Assembly: GCA_947489195.1 (NCBI GenBank)
Contig: CANLCT010000003.1
Coordinates: 62,001-126,000 of the forward strand
Length of the DNA stretch: 64,000 nucleotides
From: an uncultured Aquimarina sp.
Lineage (GTDB): Bacteria > Bacteroidota > Bacteroidia > Flavobacteriales > Flavobacteriaceae
Direction of reading: 5' to 3'
Positions 25,381 to 35,003 of this stretch are shown here, one piece after another. Numbering within the stretch: the first letter of the stretch is position 1; every line of letters begins with the position of its first letter. The notes under the pieces were generated by a model. It was not told where the DNA came from and did no database searches. It worked only from the letters and a program-made list of their open reading frames with translations. The translations under genes and the position numbers were made by a program.

Positions 25381-25935
25381 ATGAAAACCCTTTTAACTAT
25401 TATTTTATTTTCAGTATTATTTTCTAGCTGTAATAAATCACAAAAAAACACGCATACTGATTCGGAAATACAATTGGATAGTTTGCAACTGAAAAAAAAA
25501 CGCATAAAGATTCAATCCACTACAAATCAAGTTCCAAAAATATTAAAAGATGATTCCAACTTTGAAGCTTTAACTAAAAACATTGATACTTTAAATACCG
25601 TTTCATTTGCTTTAATGGAAAATACAGTGACATCAATCAATGAAAATATTGAAGAACTTATCGAAACTTTACCCGGAGCTTATAAAAACAGAAGTGTTTT
25701 AAGTAGACTTAATGAAATGTACACCTACTCTAAAGATGTCGCCTATAGAATTACTAAGCAAAAAAAAGATACTACAGCAATAGGAGATAAAGTATCTAAA
25801 ATTATTACTAGCTATAATCATTTACTTACTCAAATTGATGAAACTACATTTAAACTTCCTGAAGATTTCAAAAAAGAATTAGAACGCGAAAAAGAAATTA
25901 AAAAGGATACTATTGCTGTGGAACCGTTGTTTTAG
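25381..25935 (+). CDS. Hypothetical small lipoprotein
   Basis: 184 aa from the ATG at 25381; the frame can be extended to a GTG at 25345, but only the ATG gives a clean signal sequence. Residues 1-16 form a lipoprotein signal (LLTIILFSVLFSSC) with a lipobox cysteine, followed by a polar Asn/Lys/Ser stretch. The rest is helical and charged (a repeated ITSYNHL/IEELIETL-like pattern), ending in a basic-acidic tail. No family recognised. It converges with the sulfatase-fold gene on the other strand, with 29 bases between them. Confidence 0.75.
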   Translation: MKTLLTIILFSVLFSSCNKSQKNTHTDSEIQLDSLQLKKKRIKIQSTTNQVPKILKDDSNFEALTKNIDTLNTVSFALMENTVTSINENIEELIETLPGAYKNRSVLSRLNEMYTYSKDVAYRITKQKKDTTAIGDKVSKIITSYNHLLTQIDETTFKLPEDFKKELEREKEIKKDTIAVEPLF

Positions 25936-25964
25936 CACACCAAACACTTTTTTATTAATATATT

Positions 25965-27452
25965 TTATTTTTCTGTAACTCGAAAAACACTAAGTACCAT
26001 ATCATAGATTAAATCAGTAGTCAAATCCATATCCTTTAAAGATTTAAAGGAGGTCACCTTTTCGGGATATTTCTCTTTAAAGCTATCTGAATACCAAATT
26101 AAAAATGCTGGATTCGTTAATTCTTTTCCACTATGTGCATGTAACCACTTGCCCTGTTCTCCTAGTGATTCTCCATGATCAGAAATATAAATCATTAGCA
26201 CTGGGCCTTCTTCTTTTTCCAACCTCTTTATTACAGCATCAAGAAAAAAATCCAAATACACAATTGTATTATCATAAGAATTCACTAATTGCTCTTTTGA
26301 CATCGATGGTATATACTTACTATCAATAACTGGTCTATATTTTCTTTCTGCTTCGTTATACCTATCCTCATACCACCAATGACTACCAATCATATGCATA
26401 GTTATCAAATGATTTAAGCTATCTTTTTTTAAAGATTCTTTAAAATAAGGTAATAAAGCTTGATCTTTCGATTTACTAAAACTTGAAATTGATTTGAACT
26501 TATCTATAATATTCACCTCATCATTTTCCAAAACTATAGGCTCATAACTACTTTCTAACAATTGGTTTCCTATCCAAGTTGTGCTAACATTAGCACTATT
26601 TAAAACACCGTATATACTTTTTATTTTTTGCCCACTTGTCTCTGTCTCACTCTTTCTTATTGATTCATTTGTTAAAATTTGAGGTAAACTAACTGCTGTA
26701 TACGTTCTATTTGTATACATCTTTTTATAAGACAAACAATTACTTTTATTTATTAAATTAGGTGTTGTTGCTCTTGCATAACCATTAATTTGTAAATGGT
26801 CTGCTCTTACTGTTTCACCTAAAACCAAAACTACTTTTAAATCCGATACATTTGTCTTATACAGGCCTCTTTTCACACTACCTAACACAATCTCTTTTTT
26901 AGTCAAAAATTCTTTTAAACTAGAAACCAAACTATAAGGTTGTCTCATTTTAAATGTATTCCGCCGTTTGTTTTCAATTAATGGAAAAATTAAAATCAGC
27001 AATACACTTATCACAGAAAATAAAATCCTTTTTTTTGATGTATCTACTTTATTATACTTCTTCAATATAATCACCAAACTAATCAACATAAGAAATAAAT
27101 AAACAAACAACTCTACTGAAAAAAAATCTTTTACTATATAAAATTTACTTTGAAATGCTGCATCTAAAAGTGAGGCCGTTACGGAAATATCCATAGCATA
27201 TATCCCGTAACCAAATAATCCATAAATAATGTATAGAAATGAAAACAAAAACAAAAACACATACTTATTAAGCGATAGAAAAAACAATACTCCTGCTACT
27301 GAAAACTGCAACAAGACTAAGTGAATTAAATAAATCAAAGTATCCTTGAATCCATTTAAAGGCAAATGATAATAAGATGCGCCCGTTATGAACAAAACAA
27401 CAAATACATTCAACAAAAAATGAAACTTAATATTACCTTTTATCTCTTGCAT
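25965..27452 (-). CDS. Phosphoethanolamine-transferase-like membrane protein (sulfatase fold)
   Basis: A 495-aa protein with about five N-terminal membrane helices (residues about 10-30, 38-58, 64-84, 110-132, 142-160) and a periplasmic alkaline-phosphatase-fold domain. The nucleophile region LVLGETVRADH places Thr214 at the catalytic position, and ISDHGESLGEQ (424-433) and the HAHSG that follows supply metal ligands. EptA/EptC-type enzymes move phosphoethanolamine onto lipid A or core glycans; this acceptor is unknown. The start overlaps the end of the acyltransferase gene by 20 bases, so the two are co-translated and probably modify the same surface molecule. Confidence 0.88.
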   Translation of the reverse strand: MQEIKGNIKFHFLLNVFVVLFITGASYYHLPLNGFKDTLIYLIHLVLLQFSVAGVLFFLSLNKYVFLFLFSFLYIIYGLFGYGIYAMDISVTASLLDAAFQSKFYIVKDFFSVELFVYLFLMLISLVIILKKYNKVDTSKKRILFSVISVLLILIFPLIENKRRNTFKMRQPYSLVSSLKEFLTKKEIVLGSVKRGLYKTNVSDLKVVLVLGETVRADHLQINGYARATTPNLINKSNCLSYKKMYTNRTYTAVSLPQILTNESIRKSETETSGQKIKSIYGVLNSANVSTTWIGNQLLESSYEPIVLENDEVNIIDKFKSISSFSKSKDQALLPYFKESLKKDSLNHLITMHMIGSHWWYEDRYNEAERKYRPVIDSKYIPSMSKEQLVNSYDNTIVYLDFFLDAVIKRLEKEEGPVLMIYISDHGESLGEQGKWLHAHSGKELTNPAFLIWYSDSFKEKYPEKVTSFKSLKDMDLTTDLIYDMVLSVFRVTEK

Positions 27453-28428
27453 TTAAAATTGGAAAAAATGAATTTACTGTATAAACTATGGGAATAATTA
27501 AAATTACTTGAATAATCGTGATTAAAAGTTTTTGAAATTCGGTAAAATTAAAAACACTCATTCCTATTCCAAAAAACAATATCGCTTTAATTACTGTTAA
27601 AATCCTAATTTGAGTAGCTAAATACACTAATGTATTCTTTGCTATAAAAATCAAAAAATTCAATTTGGGTAATCTTTTAAATAATGAAATAAAAATAAAA
27701 ATTGCACTTAATGCATTGGTATAAAAGAACAATAAATTTTTTCCATACACAGAATGGTACATATCTACTTTAAATGAAAAATACATTCCAAATATATAAG
27801 TAATAACAAAGATTAAATTTAAATAAAAAGGAATTTCAAATTCAACAAACCATTCCTTCAACAATTGTCCTAATCCATAAAAGAAAACAGCTACTAACGA
27901 AACATCAAAACTCCAAAAATACCAATCAAAAAAGTCAGATATAGAATATCCTAAGATAGATAATATTATGATTGCTAATAATTTTATTTTTCTATTAGGT
28001 AAAAAATCAACCGCTGTATAAATTAAAAACGTTACAAATACACAAGGCAAAAACCATATTGGAATACCCCAATCCATATATTTTTCACCTCCTTGTCCAC
28101 ATATAAGTCCTATTAAATTTTCAATAGGTGATAAATTTTTTAATTTACTATTGCCAAAATGTCTACCTACCAAAAACCAAAAAAAATATAAAATACCTCC
28201 CCATAGATAATAAGGAACGATAATAGCTTTAGCTCTTTTTACTATATTTTTTTTAACATTTTCAAAGACACTTTTTTTATGAAAAATTCCAGCTATAAAA
28301 AAAAACAATGGCATATGAAAACTATAGATATAGTCATTTATTACCGGAAAGTTATGACAATAAATCACCGTGATCATTGCAAAGCCTTTTAGCATATCCA
28401 CCCAATGAATTCTTTCTTTTTTTTTCAA
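27433..28428 (-). CDS. Acyltransferase 3 family membrane protein
   Basis: A 331-aa integral membrane protein with about ten hydrophobic helices. The N-terminus has the family hallmark IHWVDMLKGFAMITVIYCHN with the conserved His, followed by YSFHMPLFFFIAGIF. Such enzymes transfer acetyl or other acyl groups to extracellular glycans. The start is a TTG at 28428: an in-frame stop lies two codons upstream and the next ATG is residue 12, inside the conserved motif, so TTG is preferred. The 3' end overlaps the next gene by 20 bases. Confidence 0.87.
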   Translation of the reverse strand: MKKKERIHWVDMLKGFAMITVIYCHNFPVINDYIYSFHMPLFFFIAGIFHKKSVFENVKKNIVKRAKAIIVPYYLWGGILYFFWFLVGRHFGNSKLKNLSPIENLIGLICGQGGEKYMDWGIPIWFLPCVFVTFLIYTAVDFLPNRKIKLLAIIILSILGYSISDFFDWYFWSFDVSLVAVFFYGLGQLLKEWFVEFEIPFYLNLIFVITYIFGMYFSFKVDMYHSVYGKNLLFFYTNALSAIFIFISLFKRLPKLNFLIFIAKNTLVYLATQIRILTVIKAILFFGIGMSVFNFTEFQKLLITIIQVILIIPIVYTVNSFFPILNARDKR

Positions 28429-28550
28429 ATTTTAATTTAAAACTAATTATAGCTCATAATACAAATACAATTATACACAATTAAAATTATGAAAAATCCA
28501 TATTATTAAAAAAACATATAGTTAAATTAAATTTAAAAAGTCTCTCTAGT

Positions 28551-30956
28551 TTAAAACAAATAATTTAAACTAGCAATAAAATTAATTCCTGGGGCTGATA
28601 TTCCCGATGAATATGTTCTGTAACGTTGATCTGTTATATTCTCCAAAGCAGAAGTAAAACTTAGTTTTTGATTTAACTTAATTTTTCCTCTCAAATTTAC
28701 AGTCATCCATGATGGCAAAAAGGGATTTCCATTAGCGTCTGATGCATAAATAAATATTTTCCCCCTTTCAGAAGGAGCTAATTCATCAAAAGAAAAGCCT
28801 TTACTAAATTCTGTATACACATCAAGCATCCATTTCTTTTTTTCATATTTTAAATGAATGTTACCAAAATCTGGCGAAACATGCCTTACTGCTACTTTTG
28901 TGTCATCAGAAAGTATATTACTTCCTCTAGTTATCGTATACCCGCCCAGTAATTGGAAATTATTAAACAATGGGATTTGAGTATTCATTTCAAATCCATT
29001 AACATATAAATGTTCGCTATTTTGTATCGCTAATACTTGGCTTTCTTGTCCTCTAAAAACTACTGAGTTTTCTCCATTTAATTCAAAATTAGATCGTGTT
29101 AAAGCATTATCTAAAAAAGAGTAATATGCAATTAACGAAAGTTTAAAATCATCCTTTTTATATGTTCCACCTAACTCAAAATTATAAGCATATTCTGATT
29201 TTAAATTAGGATTTGGCACAGTTAATGTCCCTGGCTCTGAATCTAAAACCGTTTTACCTACATCGTCAATATTAGGTGCCCTAAAAGCAGTATTTGCATT
29301 GGCTTTAAGTATGATATTTTTTAACATTTTCCAATTAACACCTAAAGAGCCTGTAACAGCTCCTGTATTAATTTTAGATTCAGAAAAAGGAAAATCCAAA
29401 TCAGAACTATTAAATTTTGCGTCTAATAAAATATGATTGTAACGAATACCTGCTGACAAAGCCAAACGTTCATTGAGATCAAAATTTGCAATTGAATACC
29501 CTGCTAAGGATTGCCATGTAGCTCCATTAGGATATCGAGTCAAAACTACATCTCGAATACGTTGACTTGAAATATCTAATTCAAATGCTTTACTACCAAC
29601 TTTATTAAATACGTATTCCAAACCATAACTAAAATTAATTTTATTCCAAGTTTTACGAGCATCAAAATTAAAAGTATATATATCAACATTTTCTAAATTA
29701 CTAGTCCTTATTGAAGTATTGAAATCTCTAATATTACGACTTTCTTTATATGATTGATAAGCATTTGTTATTTTGAATTCATCAAAAAATGAATGCTTTT
29801 TTTTATATGAAAAAATACCTGTTCCCATAAACCATCGCTGAGGACCATAAAACCATTCGGCGTGCTGAAACTGACCATCGCGTTTGCGCAATAAGCGATC
29901 ATATCGATTGTATTCGCTCGTTGCTGTATAGATTAAACCTAATTCAGTTTTTATGTGTTTATTGGGAACATAAATCAATTTTTGCAGAAAGTTATATTGC
30001 TCATATCCCGAAGCAACCTGATTTTTTGGATTAGCATTAGTCACTACAACATCTCCATTAGCTGTTGTTTCAACAAATTCATTTCTTAAATAATCATCCA
30101 ATCCATTACTTCCCTGAATTAAATCAGAAAAATTATTATATGAAACACTTGTAACTGATGCTAATTTTGCACCACTCAAACTAATATCGGCATGAATAGT
30201 TCGCTCTTTATTTGCAGTGGCAGTTCTAAAAAGTGTATTCCCTTTTATTTTTAAATTACCACTTTTACTTATTTTAGGAGATAAGGTTCTAAAATTAATA
30301 ACACCCCCAACAGCATCACTCCCATATATAACAGACCCCGAACCAAGTAACACTTCTGTTGTATCTACAAATAAGGGATCGATAGATATAATATTCTGGA
30401 CATTTCCTGCTCTAAAAATAGCATTATTTATACGTACACCATCAACCGAAAGCAACAACCTATTTGCCGAAAAACCTCTAATAAAAGGACTTCCGCCACC
30501 TAGCTGACTTTTTTGAACAAATACATTACCAGATTTTTGTACTAAATCAGCCGCTGTTTGTGGATTGGTTTCAAAAACGTCTTCTTTGCTTATTTGAATA
30601 ATTTTACGTGAAATTTTCTGTTTACTTTGTGTCCATTTTGTATTTGAAACTATAACTTCTTTCAATGATTCTTTTAAACGATCCATTTCGACAACATAGC
30701 CTAAGGCTAATATTTCAGAAGCACTTAAACCCACCTCATAATAACCATCAACCAAAAACTCATACCAAGTATCGCCTTTGTCTAACAAAATATTAACTTT
30801 CCCTTTATTATCGGTATATCTTGTTTCTTTGTAAGCACTTGATGTTACCCAAACATCTTTAATAGGTTTTTGGGTTTCTAAATCCACTACTTTAATTGAC
30901 TGTGAAAAAAGTATTGAAGGAATTAAAAAAAAAAGATATAATATAGTTTTGTACAT
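28551..30956 (-). CDS. TonB-dependent outer-membrane receptor
   Basis: 801 aa. A signal peptide (LYLFFLIPSILFSQS) is followed by a short carboxypeptidase-regulatory-like domain (residues about 20-95), a plug domain (about 115-225; GGGSPFIRGFSANRLLLSVDG and VIYGSDAVGGVINF) and a 22-strand barrel ending in the usual aromatic C-terminal strand (NFIASLNYLF). The ligand is not evident. The plug resembles receptors annotated for haem or haemoproteins, but this is weak. It starts 3 bases after the recO stop, so it can be transcribed with porZ-recO. Confidence 0.9.
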   Translation of the reverse strand: MYKTILYLFFLIPSILFSQSIKVVDLETQKPIKDVWVTSSAYKETRYTDNKGKVNILLDKGDTWYEFLVDGYYEVGLSASEILALGYVVEMDRLKESLKEVIVSNTKWTQSKQKISRKIIQISKEDVFETNPQTAADLVQKSGNVFVQKSQLGGGSPFIRGFSANRLLLSVDGVRINNAIFRAGNVQNIISIDPLFVDTTEVLLGSGSVIYGSDAVGGVINFRTLSPKISKSGNLKIKGNTLFRTATANKERTIHADISLSGAKLASVTSVSYNNFSDLIQGSNGLDDYLRNEFVETTANGDVVVTNANPKNQVASGYEQYNFLQKLIYVPNKHIKTELGLIYTATSEYNRYDRLLRKRDGQFQHAEWFYGPQRWFMGTGIFSYKKKHSFFDEFKITNAYQSYKESRNIRDFNTSIRTSNLENVDIYTFNFDARKTWNKINFSYGLEYVFNKVGSKAFELDISSQRIRDVVLTRYPNGATWQSLAGYSIANFDLNERLALSAGIRYNHILLDAKFNSSDLDFPFSESKINTGAVTGSLGVNWKMLKNIILKANANTAFRAPNIDDVGKTVLDSEPGTLTVPNPNLKSEYAYNFELGGTYKKDDFKLSLIAYYSFLDNALTRSNFELNGENSVVFRGQESQVLAIQNSEHLYVNGFEMNTQIPLFNNFQLLGGYTITRGSNILSDDTKVAVRHVSPDFGNIHLKYEKKKWMLDVYTEFSKGFSFDELAPSERGKIFIYASDANGNPFLPSWMTVNLRGKIKLNQKLSFTSALENITDQRYRTYSSGISAPGINFIASLNYLF

Positions 30957-30959
30957 TGA

Positions 30960-31679
30960 CTAATTAAAAAGAGCTTCTAATACTGCTACAGATTTTGGTT
31001 TCTTAAACCCTGCTACATGAAAACTATAATAAAGTAACATTTTATCTAGTAATTGTTTTCTTATGTTTTTGGGTAATGAAATTCTTTTTAATTCATCAAA
31101 TTTTATGCCTAAAAGCGATTTAAATGCAATTAATAATTCTCCTTCTATAACATATCCCCTTTTATTGCCTACAGTAAAACAAGCCTCTTCAATATTAAAC
31201 TGCATCAATTCATTATTGGATTGATCGGGGTAGCATCCTAAAAAACGAGTGAATTCTAATAAAAAAAGTACATGGAACATACTTACTTCTTTATTAGAAT
31301 CTAACCATAGCAAAGACTCTTTTATAAATTTATACGCACTTTCATCGGGTTCTTCATTAATTAACACTTGCAGCAAAATTTCTGCAATGAAAGCTACCAA
31401 ACTGTTTTTTACTATAGATTGATGTAAAGATTCGTAATGAAATGCCAATTTAGCCTCCATCAATCGCTTTAATGAGGCTTTTGGCGTATGAACTGCATCT
31501 ATACTTAATATAGAAAAAGGCAAAAATAGCGATGGTTTTAATTTTCCTTTTTTTGACTTTAAAACTCCACGAAGCAGATAAGATACTAATCCTTCGTGCT
31601 TAGTGTACAATTTAACAATTAGATCAGCTTCGCCATAGCGCATTGAATTAATTACTATGGCTTCTGTTTTAATTTGCAT
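30960..31679 (-). CDS. recO: DNA repair protein RecO
   Basis: A 239-aa RecO-family protein that helps load RecA with RecR. The OB-fold N-terminus is typical (IKTEAIVINSMRYGEADLIVKLYTKHEGLVSYLLRGVLKSKKG), followed by a helical region (LEFTRFLGCYPD). The zinc-finger cysteines of some RecO proteins are largely absent, with just one Cys in the region EEACFTVGN. Its ATG overlaps the stop of the preceding porZ-like gene by one base (TAATG), which implies translational coupling. Confidence 0.93.
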   Translation of the reverse strand: MQIKTEAIVINSMRYGEADLIVKLYTKHEGLVSYLLRGVLKSKKGKLKPSLFLPFSILSIDAVHTPKASLKRLMEAKLAFHYESLHQSIVKNSLVAFIAEILLQVLINEEPDESAYKFIKESLLWLDSNKEVSMFHVLFLLEFTRFLGCYPDQSNNELMQFNIEEACFTVGNKRGYVIEGELLIAFKSLLGIKFDELKRISLPKNIRKQLLDKMLLYYSFHVAGFKKPKSVAVLEALFN

Positions 31680-34039
31680 TAACGGACAATAAGTATTTTA
31701 CCCACAGTTGTTTGTTCTCCTTCTTCTCCAGTAACTAAAACCAAATACACTCCCGAAGCAACTTTACGACCACTAAATGATCTAGTATCCCATTCTACTT
31801 GCCCACTACTCTGTCCTCCGAATGTTTCATTTTGAGTTTCAAATACCAAGTTCCCTTCTATGTCGGTTATTTTTACATTAGCTCCAACGGTAAGACCTTG
31901 AATTTTAACATTAACATCATTATACTCTGGTCGAACAGGATTTGGGTAAATTTTAAACGTATCAAAATCCTCTTGAGCAACTGTAACACCCCCATTATAT
32001 TCCATTAAACCTTTATTCGTTGCAAAAAACACAGCTCCAGTGGACTCATCAATAGCAATATCATTTATTCCATTTGAAGGAAGTGGCGAATTATCTTTTG
32101 TGAAATTCAATAATACTTCCTGCCCATCAGGTGAAAGATAAAAAACGCCTCCTTCTGTTCCAATCCATTTGTTATTATTAGCATCAACTTTTATATCTGA
32201 TATTGATTGTCTAAAAAATAATTCCTGAGGTATCCCACCTGCCTCTTCATCTTCTATAATTATTGGCTCCCCCTTAACATTATTACCCTCTTCAAACATG
32301 CGCTCTGGGTTTTCAATAACTCTTAAACCAGAAGTAGTTCCTAACCATAAATCTCCATCTAAGTCTAAAGCTAAAGCTTTTGAATTCACAAACGAAAACT
32401 CCAAAGCTTCCCCAGGTAATGATGTCACGGTATTTGTTTTAACTTGATATGCTAAAATCCCACTTGTTACACTTGCCATATACAAATTATCTTCATCATC
32501 AAAAATCATTTCACTTACATTGTACCTAGATATACTTTCCGAATTTTCTATAAAATTAGAGTCAATAGTTATTGAATTTCTTGAATCAATAGCATTAACA
32601 TCTTTCCTAAATCTTTTAATTGCTCCTTCTCTCAACTCTCCATTAAAAAACCACAAATCATTATTAGAGTCAAAATCAAATGTAAAAGCACTTATGAAAA
32701 CTGGACTCACCGGACTATTCAAGACATTACTATTATTGTTGTTAAATAGCTCAACAGTTTCTGCATTATTTATTTCAAATATACCCCCTCTTCTAAAACT
32801 TCCAACGTATACTTGCTCCTTATTTTGTTTATTCATTTTTATACTAGAAAGTACCGAAGTATCATTCAAAGCCCCATCAATATTAAACATACTCCATGGC
32901 AGGCTTACCCATACACCCCCTCTTAACCTACTGATTCCTACCCTATTACTTACAGGGGCAAAAAAAGAAGTCACACTTCCATAAACCATCCACAAATCGC
33001 CATCAAACGCATCTAAAGCAAATACATTATTTAGTAGAGGTCCTGATGGACTTATTACATTATTATCTTGAAAACTTTGATTTTCTGTTTTAAAAAAACC
33101 TTTCTCTTGATTCGCATAAAACACTTGATCTCCAATAAAAGCAGCATGGGTAATTTTATTTACAAAATTACTATCTTCAAATTCAATTTCGGTATCTGCA
33201 ATAAAATCGTTAGTAAATCTAATTACTTTATCAGACAAAGTTACAGTCAGAAACGATTCATTGGCCTCAAAATCCAAAATATCACTTGTATCAGTGACTA
33301 CAGACTTAAAAGTTACTCCGTCAAACTCATAAACTGACTTCCCTTTATTATGGGCTATTGTTTTTCCAGAAAATAATTGAATATCATTAAAAACCTCATC
33401 TTGAATTTGAGTCCAACTTGTAAACTCTATTAAATTCCTATCATTTTTATTTCCAGTAAATGTACCTCGTCCATTTATACTTGCAAAAATAGTCTCATTA
33501 AAAACACCTACACTAGTCACATCACTAACAACAGGTAAAGCATCACTAATTAAAAAAGTATCTTCAAATAAATTAGTCTCTAAATTAAATTCAACTACTC
33601 CAAAACCGGTAGCTATGTATAATAAATTACCCTCTTCAAAAAAATCATTTACTTTTACATTAGCCGGAGGCACTCCAGATTTGTTTTGGATATCAACTAA
33701 TGAGGTCACGTTTCCTGATATTTCGTCAATAATTTCTACAAGGCCATTTTGATAACCAACAATAATTAATGCTCTTTCTGCACTGTAATATATTGTTGAA
33801 ATATCTTCTCCTGACAAACCTTCTACAGTAGTATATTCTGTATTAGTGCTGGTTTCTACATCATGTACAAATAATGTATTTGTGGAAGCTACATAGATAC
33901 GATTGCTTTCAACTGTAAGATCTACAAAATCCACATAAGCAAAATGAGATTTCCAATTATCAGAAAAACTCTGGGCACCTATCAATAATGCATATAAAAA
34001 TGCGACTATTAAACATATTTTTTTTTTCGAAACAACCAT
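31679..34039 (-). CDS. porZ: PorZ-like beta-propeller protein with T9SS sorting domain
   Basis: A 786-aa secreted protein: signal peptide (residues 1-22), N-terminal region of seven-bladed-propeller type (SDNWKSHFAYVDFVDLTVE... onward), two-component-regulator-propeller-like blades in the middle (DLWLGTTSGLRVIEN, NKWIGTEGGVFYLSPDGQ, GAVFFATNKGLMEYNGG), and a type A T9SS C-terminal domain from about residue 695 (IYPNPVRPEYNDV... to VGKILIVR). This matches PorZ of the Porphyromonas type IX system, a surface component of the sortase-like attachment complex. Linkage to recO supports it. Alternatives are another propeller-bearing T9SS cargo. Confidence 0.85.
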   Translation of the reverse strand: MVVSKKKICLIVAFLYALLIGAQSFSDNWKSHFAYVDFVDLTVESNRIYVASTNTLFVHDVETSTNTEYTTVEGLSGEDISTIYYSAERALIIVGYQNGLVEIIDEISGNVTSLVDIQNKSGVPPANVKVNDFFEEGNLLYIATGFGVVEFNLETNLFEDTFLISDALPVVSDVTSVGVFNETIFASINGRGTFTGNKNDRNLIEFTSWTQIQDEVFNDIQLFSGKTIAHNKGKSVYEFDGVTFKSVVTDTSDILDFEANESFLTVTLSDKVIRFTNDFIADTEIEFEDSNFVNKITHAAFIGDQVFYANQEKGFFKTENQSFQDNNVISPSGPLLNNVFALDAFDGDLWMVYGSVTSFFAPVSNRVGISRLRGGVWVSLPWSMFNIDGALNDTSVLSSIKMNKQNKEQVYVGSFRRGGIFEINNAETVELFNNNNSNVLNSPVSPVFISAFTFDFDSNNDLWFFNGELREGAIKRFRKDVNAIDSRNSITIDSNFIENSESISRYNVSEMIFDDEDNLYMASVTSGILAYQVKTNTVTSLPGEALEFSFVNSKALALDLDGDLWLGTTSGLRVIENPERMFEEGNNVKGEPIIIEDEEAGGIPQELFFRQSISDIKVDANNNKWIGTEGGVFYLSPDGQEVLLNFTKDNSPLPSNGINDIAIDESTGAVFFATNKGLMEYNGGVTVAQEDFDTFKIYPNPVRPEYNDVNVKIQGLTVGANVKITDIEGNLVFETQNETFGGQSSGQVEWDTRSFSGRKVASGVYLVLVTGEEGEQTTVGKILIVR

Positions 34040-34078
34040 AACACTGTTTTACTATATAACTTTTAAAAGGTATCTATA

Positions 34079-34552
34079 TTATTTTTCTGTAATGGCTTTT
34101 TTTAAAGCCAGAATATACCCCAAATGTATACCTTCATGAAAATTATTGAATTCAAAAGCATCATTTACATTCTTTAATTCAAAACCCGTACTTGTCATAT
34201 AGGCTTCATAATTTTTAAACAAGCCTTCGTCAATTGCTTTCTCAGTGTCGTCAATTGTTGCAAAAAGCAATACTTTTAACTCCTCTAATTCTTTTTCTGT
34301 AGCATCTCTTTTAGTACTTGTTCCTTTGCGATATAATTCAATCCATTCCTCACCAATAACAGTGTCTAGTCCACTCAATCTATACACTAATAATTGTTGA
34401 GTTACTACAATATGAGCTATATTCCAAAATAAATTATTCTTAAAGCCCTCTGGCACAACATTTAATTGTTCCAATGAATAGTGATCTAATATTTTAAAAT
34501 GAACTTTTCTACTAATTTTTGTGATTTCTAGTGCTCTTTTTAAATTTTCCAT
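34079..34552 (-). CDS. DinB-like damage-inducible-family protein
   Basis: A 157-aa four-helix protein of the DinB/YfiT-like superfamily: conserved helices with FWNIAHIVVTQQLLVYRLSG and a C-terminal FNNFHEGIHLGYILALKK. The histidines at about residues 47, 137 and 141 could form the metal triad of this fold. The biological role of such proteins in flavobacteria is not known (thiol transferase or hydrolase have been shown for some relatives). Independent promoter element just upstream. Confidence 0.8.
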   Translation of the reverse strand: MENLKRALEITKISRKVHFKILDHYSLEQLNVVPEGFKNNLFWNIAHIVVTQQLLVYRLSGLDTVIGEEWIELYRKGTSTKRDATEKELEELKVLLFATIDDTEKAIDEGLFKNYEAYMTSTGFELKNVNDAFEFNNFHEGIHLGYILALKKAITEK

Positions 34553-34571
34553 TTTTGGGTTTATTTTAAGT

Positions 34572-34579
34572 CAAAAATA
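34572..34579 (-). promoter_or_regulatory. Probable -7 promoter element of the DinB-like gene
   Basis: The minus strand reads TATTTTTG, consistent with TAnnTTTG, 20 bases before the ATG at 34552. No good -33 element was seen. Confidence 0.45.
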
Positions 34580-34637
34580 TGCTTTTTCTTGTTGATTTCA
34601 TTTTCCTTTGCATTTAAAGATTTTTAACACCTTATCA

Positions 34638-34997
34638 ATGATTAAAAAAGTATATCATTTAGCTACCTGCAGCACTTGTAAACGTATTATAAAAGAACTT
34701 AATCTTGCCGAACATTTTGAACTTCAAAATGTAAAAGAACAACCAATTACCGAAACAGAATTAGAAAAAACACATGCTTTTAGTGGTAGTTTTGAAAGTT
34801 TATTAAACAGACGCTCTGTATTGTACCGTGAGCGAAATTTAAAAGAACAAAAATTAACAGAAGAAGATTGTAAAAAATTAATCTTAGAACACTACTCTTT
34901 TTTAAAGCGCCCGATTATACAAATCGATGATCATTATTTTATAGGAAATGCAAAAAAAACAATTGAAGCTGCAAAAACCTATTTAGAAAATTTATAA
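34638..34997 (+). CDS. ArsC/Spx-family thioredoxin-fold protein
   Basis: 119 aa from the ATG at 34638; the longer frame begins at a weak TTG. The redox motif is CSTC (LATCSTCKRIIKEL, near residue 9), followed by the ArsC-like RPIIQIDDHYFIG strand-turn. The family includes arsenate reductase and Spx-type regulators; the short, CxxC-containing form cannot be assigned to either from sequence. It lies 6 bases before the transporter gene, so the two are probably cotranscribed. Confidence 0.8.
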   Translation: MIKKVYHLATCSTCKRIIKELNLAEHFELQNVKEQPITETELEKTHAFSGSFESLLNRRSVLYRERNLKEQKLTEEDCKKLILEHYSFLKRPIIQIDDHYFIGNAKKTIEAAKTYLENL

Positions 34998-35003
34998 AAA
35001 TAA

